DNA of 34,086 nt from Chromera velia (taxonomy: Eukaryota > Sar > Chromeraceae), in assembly GCA_018398765.1 (NCBI GenBank), contig JAHBMJ010001203.1:1-34086 (forward strand), read 5' to 3'. Positions 1-12,265 of the stretch are shown here, piece after piece. The notes under the pieces were generated by a model. That model was not told the DNA's origin, made no database searches, and worked only from the letters and a program-made list of their open reading frames with translations. The first letter of the stretch is position 1. Each line of letters begins with the position of its first letter. Made by a program: the position numbers and the translations under genes.

Positions 1-1823
1 CCCCCCCCCTGTCGCTGCCCCGCCCACATACCCCCGGTCCACTCAACCTCTCGAAGGTCCAGGGCGGCGGGGAGCCCCTTCTTCCGAAGGGCCAGACGGG
101 CGCCGCCACCCCTGCGGGTACTCTCATCACCCCCGCCGCCCCCCCCAAGGGCATCTGAAGGCCGCCCCAGCCAGAACCCCCCCTCGTATTCCATCGGCCC
201 GTCCAACAGGCACCCGCGCCCGTGGGGCACTCCCATGAACACCTGACCCACGTAGGTCGTCCCGTCGGCCCATGTGAGGCGTGCCGTTCCGCCGCCATCT
301 GTGAGCAGACACCCAGGGATGGACGTGCGAGCAGAGAGGGCTCTGAGCTCTTCGAACATCCCCTTCACGCCTGGAGAGCCCGAGGGGGAGGAGGAAGAGG
401 CTGCGGCGGGAGACGACGACTGCAGTTCTGGGGGCGCAATCTCGGGGGAGAAGGCCCAGTCGGCGCCGCAAATGGCGGACAAGAAACTGCGGGCAGATCG
501 CAAAGAGGTTCCTGAAAGTTCGGATGAGGGTGGAAGGGAGAGTGTGCATTTCTTCAGACACTCCTTCAATTGACGGCTCCACTTTTTTTTGTGAGGGAGA
601 AACTCATCGTCTGCCCACGGCTGGTCGACAGTCGCTGCCTGCAAGTAATTTCGCTGCTCCGTCCATAATTTTTCCATTTCTCGAGAGTCCAACTGCAAAG
701 GCACAACCCCAGTTGCCGAGTTCCCTCCCTCCTCTCTCTCCTTGTCAGAGTACAAATCAGCCGAGGCACCCAGACCCCCGTCAGAGCCCAGCGCCCCATT
801 CGCAATGCTGCCCGAGTACACTGCGACCACCGCACTCAGCACATCCCGCGATACCCCGACGAGTGCCTCAGAGGCAGCGCGGACGTCCAGAACAATCAGT
901 GTGTCACGCCCGGCCATCTGGTCATTCACAAAGTCGCCTGAAAAGGCATACTTCAAATGAGACTGGTGACTTGAGCGCATCTGAGGAGGCACCAACGGGA
1001 GTGGAACCTCAAAAACCGAAAAACAGCCACTGCCCCAACGTGCACCGCTTCGCCACGCCCCACGATAGAGAAGAACCATCGACTCCTCTTCCTCTGAACC
1101 CACACCCGTCTCCTCCTGCCGTCTCCTCCCTGCTGCCCCGTTCCTCTCCTCACGAGAACGATGAGCAGACGTCCGCACACTAGGCGAGAAGGCAAAATAC
1201 CGGCCCCTTCCATGATACCGATGCAGAGCGAACTGCCCACTATACTTCGCTATCCGTCGTCCCTCCTTTGCCCCTGCCCCCCCTCGCGCCTCTTTCTCTC
1301 TAAAGACCTGTTCGGCCTCTCCTTCGTCGTGCCGCACATAGACGTCAGCCCTTCCGGGAACAGGCTTTACCCTCCCGTGATATCCGTCGATGAACATCTG
1401 GTCAGTGTCCAGAGAGTGAGTCCGCACGACAAACAACCAGCGCTGCCAATCAGCCAAACCGAGACGGAACCTGATACCGCGAAGAGGAACATCCAACCCG
1501 GGTCTCCCAGAAGACATCTCTCTCTGTCCTTCCCCTCCAACAAAGGACCCCCCCCTGGGCACAGGTTGCCAGTCGAAGGTCATCAGGCGGGGCGGCTGTG
1601 CGTACCTTCCCCCACCCACGGTGCTTCTCCTCCCCCCCCTCCGACTCTGGTTGCCTCCTGCCATTGGCAAAGAAGGAGAAGCACCGTCTGCCCCTCCCTG
1701 CCCCCACCCGTGCTCTTCGAGTTGGAACACAGGAAGCACAGAGGGGGGGAGACTGAGGTCCTCCCTCGCGGCCTCCGAGGGCGACGACAAAAGACCGAAG
1801 AGGGCAGGGGACCTGTCAATCCT
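1..1823 (-). CDS. Exon 32 of the giant gene: C-terminal MORN-repeat region, open at window edge
   Basis: After GTGCATGCAG the minus-strand frame stays open without a stop from 1823 to position 1 (607 codons). I translated each line to check. MORN-type motifs (Y-x-G-x-F/W-x-x-G-x-x-x-G-x-G) are visible starting near 1244 (KYSGQFALHRYHGRGRY), 1067 (YRGAWRSGARWGSGCF), 950 (YAFSGDFVNDQMAGRD), 254 (YVGQVFMGVPHGRGCL), 188 (YEGGFWLGRP) and 41 (WTGGMWAGQRQG). MORN repeats usually form elongated beta sheets that bind proteins or membrane lipids on the cytoplasmic side. The chain continues to the left of the window. Confidence 0.82.
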
Positions 1824-4241
1824 CTGCATGCACACACACGCAAGCAAGCAAAGAGAGAGAAAGAGAGAGAGAGGGAGAGAGAGAGAGAGAGAGAGAGAGG
1901 AGGGGGCACACAGAGAGAGACGGGCAAATTGATAGGCACCCACAGAGAAGAAGGGAAAGATGGGAAGGAAGGAAGACGGCAGGGCAAGGAAGAGAGAGCA
2001 TGGTGACAGAGAGAGAGCAGCCGAAGAAGAAGAAGAAGAAGCCGGTCAGAGAGAGAGAGCAGAGAGGTAGAAAAACCGATCAATCGATGGATTGTGAAAA
2101 GAAGAAAAGACAGGTCAGCAATTCTGCCTCCTCAGAGCTTTCAGCAGGGAACGAGCCAGACAGAAGGACCATTCAGCACAAGCGATGAAGGAAAGAAGCT
2201 CGAAACCTCCTCTCCCTCCCTCCCCTGAACTATCCATGAATCAATCTCTCTCTCTTGCTTGCCGGCTCTGCTCACTTTGTTGTCTCTGGTCACAGGCACA
2301 TCTTCGTGGAGGAAGAGGGAGACCTGACCCTCCACATCGGCCTTCAGCTCTGCAGCCATCCATCCATCCGTCCATCCATCCATACATCCACGTCCATCCA
2401 TCCATCCAGTCACTTCTTCATATTCATGACTAGACACGAGGAAGAATACAGACAAAAGAAACCGCCGCAAGGAAACAAACCTAACAATGGGTGCCGAAAG
2501 AAACAAAAACACAAAACCAAACAAAAAAACGCCCTCCCTCTCCACCGACGCACGTCTCTCTGTCTTCTCCCCCGGAGGATCCACATCCGGACTGCACCTC
2601 GCGTTCCTCCCCCTCCCCCTCCTCGTGTCCGCATGGGTCTCCAGACACTTCAGCAAGGAGAGGGGAACGGAGCGGCACTTGATCGCGACGTCCCCTCCTC
2701 CTTCCAGCTGCACGCACATTTGAAGGGAAAGGGAAAGGAACAGCGAGGAATGAACGCAAATAGGTACCGAACGACGCACATGCACGAATGGCAGAAGAGG
2801 GAACGGGGGGAATATGAAAAGCACAGAAGAGAAGTAGGGGATATATATTAACATATTCTGAACGCATCAACATACCAGACAGAAAGGGTGAAGTTTCTGT
2901 CTGACACCCTATCATGGGTCCGTCTGTCGGTCTGTCTCTCATGCGGCCAAATAGTCGGCCAGGCAGACTGAGTGAGTCACTGCAAAAACAGACTGACTGA
3001 ACCCATTCTCACTAGACCTCAATTCCTGCTCATTGATCCGAGACCGACCTCTCTAGTAAAGATGAACCTCACACAGAGCGCCGACAGATGGACGAGACAG
3101 TCCACCCACACCCATCTGTCCCTGTCCTCTGCCCGCACAATCCCATCAGCACTGCAGGGCCACATCTGGACCTTGCACGGTTGGGGGGGGAGGGAGTCGG
3201 GGAGCCACTGGACGGTTCTCTTCAGAGACGCCGAGGAGACGGCACAGTGCAGCACGACCTTGTACTGTTGAGCAGACAGATTTTCGACTCTCGAGATCAC
3301 CCCTGACAGTCGTCTCTGGACGGTACTCACGAGTGCAGACACAGGAGAAATCGACCCGACGACCTTTCCAGGATCCTCCCCCAGGCCCCTCTCTGCCGTC
3401 TCCAGGTCACGTGCCCTTCCGCCGGCAACCCTCGCGAGTGCATCCAGTTCTTCGTCTGCCGTCTCGTCGTGTCCTCCGACCTCAAACTTCAAAAAACTCC
3501 GCAACTGATCCCCCCACTCCGCAAGCTGAGCGTCCCACTTGGGCTGCAGGCAGGCAGACGTCTATGCATGCTTGTGCGGTGGAGGACTCACGTACAAAGA
3601 GAAGGACTGTGCTTATTTCTATGCAGTGCAGCAGTTGAGGTATATATATATATATATTTATAGAGAGAGAGAGAGAGACTCATCGAAAATCTGCAGAGAG
3701 GCTTAAGAGAGTCTTTGGACGAACGTTTTCTTTCGCTTCTCCACACACAGAGAGGATTCTGGTAATCAAAGTTTGATGACTCAAAAGAGAAGGTACGCAC
3801 TCTATGAGTGCGAGTATGACTGTCCGACTACTCCACGCAAAGAGAGGAGAAACAGGCAGAGAGAAACAATGAATCGCCTGCCTAGCCGACTGACGCACGC
3901 ACGCACGTTCTTGCGCAGAGCCCCAATGGTGACGACCTCCAAAGCCACAAAGTCCCGAGAGAGACCCCGGGCCCTGCACTCTTTCTGGAACTCCGCCCCA
4001 AATCTTTCCATCTCGTCGTGAACCTCTGCGGCCAGCGTGCGGCACTCCCACTCCAACCGCTCTCGGTCGTATGGAAGTGGAAGGGGGGCAGCATCTTTCT
4101 CTTTCACCGCAGAAGCTCGGCCTTGGCTCTGGTGCCTGAGGGTTCCAGCGCCCTCCCCTCCCTCCTCGTCCTCTTCAGGGTCCTCAGCCTCGACAAGATC
4201 CGGAAACTCCTGCAGCATCCATCCATCCATCCGAAATAAAA

Positions 4242-4277
<36 letters not shown>

Positions 4278-6380
4278 CAGAATTCATACAGCCTCGACAA
4301 GATCCGGAAACTCCTGCAGCATCCATCCGCCCATCATGCATCTATATGCATCAGACAATATCTCCTATAGCTCGAATCTTGCCCTCTCACAGGCCGTAAC
4401 AAGAAACCACCAAGACAATCAAATCGCAGACAATTAGAAAGCAAAACGTGTGCATGACACTCGACGTTATCTAATTTTCTGTGAGGTAAGGGAGTCAGTC
4501 AGAGGTCTCGATCATAGACAGCCGTTTGTTTCTCTTAATTGTGTGTCTCGAGAATATGGAAAATAAATGGTACCGAATTCCGGCCTCATTCTCTCGATCA
4601 GTTTCCTCTCCTCTCTTTCTGTGTTCTTCTCTCCTTCTTTCCCCTTCCTCACCTGAACTACCGCCAGCCTGAGGGCCCTGGCGCCTGCCGCAGACAGGGG
4701 GAGCAGGAGACCTCGGGGGCGCACTTGGTGCCTCTCCTTCTCTCTGTCCCTGTTGTTCACAGACTGCCGTCCCCTTGCCCCCCCCCTGCTTCCTCCCCCT
4801 CCCGGAGAGAGGGCCCCCGCCCCCGCCCCCGCCCCCGAAAGGATCGACGAGGCACCCTCCGGGAAGGGGGCCACGGCATGCCCCTGTCTATCCCATCCGA
4901 AGGCCAGGCCGCTCTCCTCCCAGACCCACGCTGCTCCTCCCACCTGGCCCCCTCCTCCTCTTGCGTGAGGGAGAGAAGAGGACATACCTTGTGAAGAGTC
5001 CACCCGAGGGGGGGTCTTGAGAATTCTGTAGATGCGCTGACCGAAGGACAGAGAGTCGCCATTCCTCCTGGCTGTAGTAGGGACGTTCCGGGGCTGTGCG
5101 GATGGGCTTTCGAAGAGGGTTGTGAGGTGGGCCCCTGGTGATCTTGGGGATGTGGGGTGGTGCTCTGAGGGGGTGCGGCAGTCTAGACAGAGAGCGACAA
5201 TGAGGGACTCCTCAAGGGAAGCCAGAACATCTGCACCGTCAGCTCGAAGAGTCCGGAGCCTGTGCTTGACTTTCTCTGTTGCAGCCTTTGCTCCTTTCGT
5301 TTTCGCGGGCTTAGGGGCTGCAGCGCTCTCTCTCTCTGTCCCTCCTCTGGGTGACGATACTCGTTGGGCGGACGAGGACGAAGAGGAGGCGGTCCCGGAA
5401 AGCGTTTTCTGTGTCTCGACGATCAGTTCTCTTTCTGCGTCCTCGGCCTGCTGGTGGAGGACGACGAGCAAGTCCAGACTCTCCAAGAGACGGGAAAGGG
5501 CATGTAGGCAGAGCAATTCCGATCTAGGACCCTCCGTTCGACTCTCAACGGCCTCGTAGGCACGGAACACCTCCGCGTCCTGCAGGCAGGTAGTGGGTTC
5601 ACCCATCCTTCCTTCCTTCCTTCCAATCAGGAATGCATGCATGAGTCCGTGAAATCAGCCAACAGTTGGAGGGCAACAAATTAGAATCAAACGAAATCAC
5701 GTTGCGCTTTCGAGCGTGTACAAACTGAGCAAAGCTCTCCATGGGTCGTCTTCCGCTTCCACGCAGGTGGAAAGAAAAGACGCAGTCAAAAACAGAGAGA
5801 GGCAAGCACGGCACATTCGTCTTCACCACCTTACGTACCTCCAATAGTTCCTCTGCCAAGGCCTCAATTCGGTCATCGACTATTTCCAGCACCTCCGCCT
5901 TTTCCTTGTCTCCCTCTTCATTCTCTTCCCCTTCTTCCGAAGAGGGCCGCTGTGCTCCTTCTCTCCCTCCCCTCTCTCTTCTGTTCTCACGCACTGCACG
6001 AGCAAACCTCCTCCTGAGCAGCTCGGCATCCGTCTCATTGAAGAGGCCATCCAAATATTGGAACACTTCCTGCTTGCACGCATGAATCATCAATCAAGCG
6101 ATGCATGCAAGCGATGTGTGAGAGCAAGACAAAATCCAAGCAGAGGCAAAAGCCGAAAAAAAAAAACATCCAATCAAGTCAACAGGTGCCAAGCACCCCA
6201 CAAGAAGAAGGGAAAAATGCTCAGCTTTGACTTTTATTCCCAGAACCTGCGAAGAAAAATAAAAATTCCAGGGCAACCCTGCAGACAGATTTCTCTTCCT
6301 GGAGTCTGTCTGCCCATGAGGAACCCCGAAAACGATCCATGCACAGACAGACAGGCAGGCAGGCAGGCAGGCAGACAGAC

Positions 6381-6416
<36 letters not shown>

Positions 6417-9400
6417 TGACCTCTCCAATTCCCATTTTCTTCCTCATCGCCTGTGCCTCCAGAGTCTTCTCTTCCACCAGAGTCCCGAAGCTGGCAGTCA
6501 ATGTGCATCAGAGGAAAAGGAGGGAGAAACTTCAATTGCAAGATGGACTCAAGACGAAGAGGATAGATAGGAGGGAGGACGTAAGGACGCAGGAAAGAAA
6601 GAAGAGTCGATGGACATGCACAAAGACCTTTCTTCCTTCAAATCCGCAAAGCGCAATCACTTATTCATTCGCCTTTCAGATGATGGAAAGAGAAGCTCTC
6701 TCTCTCTTTTGGAGAATACACCAAAGGGAAGGGAAGGGAAGGGAAGAAGAATCGTACCCACACATGCACTGGAAACTTAGAAGGACGTGCAGGCTCTTCG
6801 AGGGACACACCGACGGATGGACAGACAGACACAGACAGGCAGGCAGAATTCTGTATGCATCCACATTCATTCTATCCCCCCCCGAGGCCCTTCCTGCCTC
6901 CCTCCTCACTATCGACTCACTCCGGACGTATTCTCACTTTCCAGGTACTCTTCTTGTTCCCCCCTCCCCCTGCTGAGCCATCTCCCTCCAGATCCAGATC
7001 CCCAGCCACTCCAGAGGAAGAGCCGAAGCCCCCCGTATGGCCCCCTCCCCCCCCCTCCCCCACACTCTGCCCCTCCAAAGCCGCCAAGGACAGAACCTCA
7101 CAAGGCACAAGGTCCTCAGAGGAAAGACCCACACCCTCACGCCCCCGGCAGCACCCGCAGGAACACAAAGCACCCCCGACGTCCTTACAGAAACTGTAGG
7201 CAAATCGAACGGCGGCCGGGAGGGCAGTAGTCGACGACCGAGTGGGTGGATGGGGGTATCTGCAAGAGCTTGTTCGAATAGAAGGCCGACCAAATTCAAT
7301 TAATTGTACAAGACGAAAGCATCGCTCCGCAAATCACTGTTTCGATTGAGACTTAGGGTGTCACACTACACAAAAATACACCAAAGAGTCTTGCCGCTCG
7401 GGATCAATGCGAATGCTGCATGTATGAGATGCATCGATCAACTGGCCATCCCCCTTCCACCCTCCGTACCTGTACGTAATTCGAGAGACAGAAATCTCCA
7501 AGTCCGGAAAGACCGTTCCATTTATTTCTTTCCATGCAAGAAAAGGAATTCTGTATGAAAATAAATGTTTGAAAAAAAATGCACGTACCTGTACGTAATT
7601 CGAGAGACAGAAATCTCCAAGTCCGGAAAGACCGTGTTGGCAGGGAGCATCTCCGTCGACATCGACTCCCTCTCTCCCATCACCTCCTCACTCTGCGACT
7701 CCGCAGACCACCCGACTAAGTCTGAGTATTGACTTCCGACCCCTCCAAGAGAATGTCTGAGGGGACGAGACCCCATCTCCACCCCTCCTCTCCTCAGGGA
7801 AGCAGGAGAGGTCTCCATGCAGTGGGGGATCGGGAAGAACAAAAGCCCCGCCACTGATGGACCTGAAGACTCGCGTGCATGGATCGGAGCCTGGGTTTCC
7901 GTGCGGTCGTTGGGGAGAGTCACGGAGACTCCCGACTCTGTGGTCATCCTGATTGAGTACGAACGGGAGGGGTCCACCAGGGCAGAGCGAATCAGGATCG
8001 CCTGACGTGCCTGCAGGGAAGGGAAGGGAAGGGAAAGCATTCATTCATTCTCACCTGAATTCAATCCAACGACGCTTACTGCTATGCAAACAAGGATCCC
8101 TCCCTCCTTCCCACCAGGCGCCTTCCCCCCCCGCCCTGCTACTACACCCACACACTGCACGACAATTGAGAGATTTTCTCTCTGTTTTCACCTGATCGAC
8201 CTATAGGAATGTCGTTGCTTCGAGGGGAAAAACAAAAATGGAGACCAAATGAAATGGGGTCCTTACAATGGAGAGGCTGAAATTGGATGTACCCCCCCGA
8301 ACATGCATGCAGAGAACAGACGGAGAGAGAAAGTGAACACAGAAAAGGGCATTGATGAGCGGAAAGAAACGAAAAAACGTCAAGCCGGAGGACGGACTGA
8401 CGGACCGGGAGCCGATCGTGAACGAACGCGACCTTTCCCCTAGGGGGCACGTGGACGTCGTTCACGTAAAAGGAGAGGAAAGTGTCCTGAGCCTCTCCGA
8501 ACAACGCACGTGCAGCGAGCCCTCCCCTTCTGCGCGTCTCACCGTGACTGATCACCTGCAGGCAGGCAGGCAGCCAGGCAGGCAGTCAGGGGATTAAGAG
8601 AGAGGAAGAAAGCAGAAAAGGCGTGCGTCACAAAAAAAAACAAAGAAAGCCAGTCAGACAGAAAGGCGGAAAAGGATTCAAACGCGATCGGGGCTCAGTC
8701 TACCAGACTGCGTAGAGCATGAATAGAATGGGGAGAAAAGGAGAACCAGAGGAAAGGCTTAGATTAGAAATGAAGATCTATCTCGCTTCAGAGAGTAGAA
8801 AGAGAATTTCTTCAGACATTAGAAATGAAGATCTATCTCGCTTCAGAGAGTAGAAAGAGAATTTCTTCAGACAAAGACCGAACGAACGAACGAACAAACG
8901 CACCAACCTACCTGCAAGGTGGCCGCGAGTCGCCGTTCTCCCTCCACGCTCCCCCCCGCCCCCGCCGCCACAAATCTGCGGGCGTCCATCACGAGAGGAA
9001 GAGCGTTCTCAAATTGCCGGGACAGGAGGTCCGACGCCACCGCCGCTGGCCTTTCAGTGCCCGCGGGTCCAGGCAGAGAGTCGGCAACGAACAAAGCCTT
9101 GTGGAGTCGGAACCTGAAACAGAGAGAGGGAGAAGGAAAAAGAGAGGCAAAGAAGAAAAAATTTTAGAGAATAAAGGAAAGCAAACAAACAAAAACCATC
9201 AACAAGAGCGGGATGAAGGAAGTCAAGGGAGCACATAGACCTCTGGACGCTTCGGACGCGCAAACCGAAAAAGCACAGCTCATCACACGAGAATGTTTTT
9301 TTCCTCTTGCAGGCTTCATGGATGCCCGCAGCGGAACGACAAAAACGCCATGGTGGAAAAACACTTACGGCATGCATTCTCTAACAAGACAATCCAGCTA

Positions 9401-12190
9401 TTTCCTGTCCAACGTTCATGATCTGACTCACAGCTAGGCCAACCTCCCTCCCTACCGACCTGGCTCTCTCTTCACTTGGCAGGAGAGCTGCCATTTTCTT
9501 CTGCTCTGCCGAAAGGCCGACGTTCCCCTCAAAGAACATTCCGAGCTCAGGAACGACCACACGCACGCGTTCCTGCCGATACTCTCGCACGTCCCTTTCG
9601 GACACCAGCCCTCCTCCTGCCCTCCTACCCCCTCCCCCCCCACACTTCAAACCAAGAGACATTTCAGAGAGCACTTCGTCTGCGTCCTTCAACTGCTCTC
9701 TCAACCTCAATTCCTCTGCCGCCAATTCCTGTCCCTTCTCTGTCTTCTCCAACAAAAGCTGCCGAGACCCTTCTTCATCCTCTTCCAGCCCCTCATCCTC
9801 ACCCTCAGGCGCCCCCACTCCTCCAGAAATCCCCCCCTCACGCCCCCCCCCCTGCACTCCCCCCTCTCCAACAAGAATGGGGGCAGCAGACGACCTTCTC
9901 CGTCTGCGCAGGGCGTTCCGAAGCCTCAGGATGTCCGCACGTACCTGCATGAAGTAATGCAAACACAAAAAAAGGAACAGAGGCCGCATGCAGAGAGAGA
10001 TGCTCACAAGAAAAGTAACTAGCAGGATTGTTCGTTCTGTCCTCCCCTCACCAAGCCTCGATCGCAACAAGAAAACAGCTGCCTGTACTTACTTGAAACC
10101 ATTTTTCTGAAAGCAAGTACCGACCTGCTAACTGCCCCCAAAAATATATATGCGCATGTCCAGTTCTCCTTCAGAAGGCTCCAGGTAGGAGACGAAACGA
10201 AGGAGCGGAACGAAGGGAACTGTTCATTTCCATCCATCCATGCATCCATACACCCACTGACCTCTTCCAACGCCGCAAGTCCCACCGCAGCCTCATGCTT
10301 CGACCGCAACGCCTGCCGCCCCTCTGCCCGGAGACGGATGGCCACCCACAGCCAGGCCCCCAACGCCGCTCTCCCCGTCGCCTTCACACCCCACACAACG
10401 CCCTGCCGCAGGTCCTCCCGGTTCTGGGACAACCATCTGTAAAAGCCACACGCACATGCAGCAATCCGTGTACGCATGCACGCATCAGAATACAAAGCAA
10501 GACAGGCAGAACACAGAGCCGACCACCAAACAAGACACAAGTGTGCTGGAGGGAGCCTCCCTGATCTCGAATGAAAAGAAAAGGACATGATTTGAAGACT
10601 CCGAACAGACTGTACACAACACGAGCGGACCAACCAACCAAGCGCTTCTTCCAAACTTCCTTTAATGAAGCCCTGCAGGAGCGCGCTCACCTTCCCACAG
10701 CGGACAGTACCTCCACAGCGCTGCGCATGTTCATTGACAAGAGCACCACGAAGATGGAGAGGATCGCCAGCAGCGACGCCGTCTCGGGGCTCAGCAATCC
10801 GATCTCACTGCAGTGAGTGAGTGAGTGAACAAATGCGAATCGAAAGAGGAGGAAAAGGAACGAAGGGATTGGAAACATTAGAGGAACAAACGTTCTTGTA
10901 CGACTATAGATGAGTTCAAAAAGAGGAAGGCAGGGGGGAAGCAAGGAAATTTAGGAGGAAAAAGGAAAAGAGAGAGAACACCAGAAGAAAATGGAGAAAC
11001 AGGAACACGGGAAAGAAAACCTTCCTGAACAAAAGAGAGAAGAACGACTCCCTCCAGGTCCCATCCAAAAGACCATCCCATTTCGTCCTCTCGATCTGCG
11101 CACTGCTAAGAATGTCTGTTGTCTCCTCTCTTTACCATCTCCGCAGATCAAAAAGAGAAAAATGATGCACGCACGCACAAAGCACAAACCAAACAACTCC
11201 CTCACTCACTTGTGTCCCAAGAAGAGTGCCGAGATGACCATCACCTGGAACACGAAGGACAAAACGTCCCCTGTCAGAAACGCCCCCACAATGCGGGCCC
11301 AGGGACGCTCCCACACTCGGGACTCCGCCACTGCAGAAGCCAACCGCGCAGTCTCAGACTGAGTCGACCGTAATCTTCTCCCCTCACCTGCCCCTCCCTT
11401 CCCCTTCCACGTCTCCGACTTCAAAAGCTTCCTGTTGTCCAGCACCACAGTCCACCCGTCTCTGTCCGCAGCGGTGCCTGCCATTTCCAGCGAGACGGAG
11501 TAAAGAGTCACGTGCCGAGGTCCCCACCTAGTCCCCCAGTCGTCTGTGGGGTCTGAGGGGTCCCTCTGGTGATCATCCTCCAGTCCCTCTTCCCTCAAAA
11601 GAACAGAGTAGGCCGCAGAGTCCAGCACTCTCTCAGGATCCCCCTGCACTTTGCAGACCAGAAACCCCCCCAGATGATCCTCGCCTCCCATGTCATCTCC
11701 ACTCCCCTCTGCTGCCCTTTCGAGTTCTTCCAGAAACTTCAACCGGGTGAGTGCCTCGGAAGAGGACAGACAGGAAAGAGGCCCCAGAGGAGACTCCAAC
11801 AGGGGGTCTCTCCACTGACTTCCTCGAGAGGAGGATGCAGAAGACCGCGCAAGGTGGCCCTCGCGCCCCCTCCCCAGGACAGCCAGCCTTGCCTGAAGCT
11901 GCCTCCTCGCCTCTCTCACAAACACTTTTCTCCTCACGCGCACAATTTCCTGGTCAGCAAACGAGTGTGCGCTCTCGAAGCTGGCTTGATGATCCACTCG
12001 TGCCGCCTCCACAGCCGCGAGGCAATGTGCGCAGAGAAGCGCCAGGGTCGTTGAGAGCAAGAGACTCAGCTGGAGAATTCCACTCCCCCCCTGATACGCC
12101 CCCACGCAGCAAGTCAGAACAAGAGTCGACACGCGCTCGAGAGCGAAGAAGCCGTACTGGCCTTGAGGAGCACTGCACAAAGACACACAG

Positions 12191-12265
<75 letters not shown>

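Noticed and set aside
1540-1660. Frameshift or 51-nt intron near the G-runs in exon 32
   Set aside because: An initial miscount of the C/G runs suggested a frame change. Careful line-by-line reading shows one uninterrupted frame from 1823 to 1.
1161-2006. Long plus-strand ORF (281 codons)
   Set aside because: It lies opposite exon 32 and is Pro/Arg/Ser-rich shadow sequence ending in a GA repeat. The minus-strand frame has spliced continuity and MORN motifs.
4653-4988. Strong GTATGT donor inside exon 27 (after 4988)
   Set aside because: Its phase (1) does not fit exon 28 (phase 0), and the frame continues openly to a GTGAGG donor at 4653 with the right phase.
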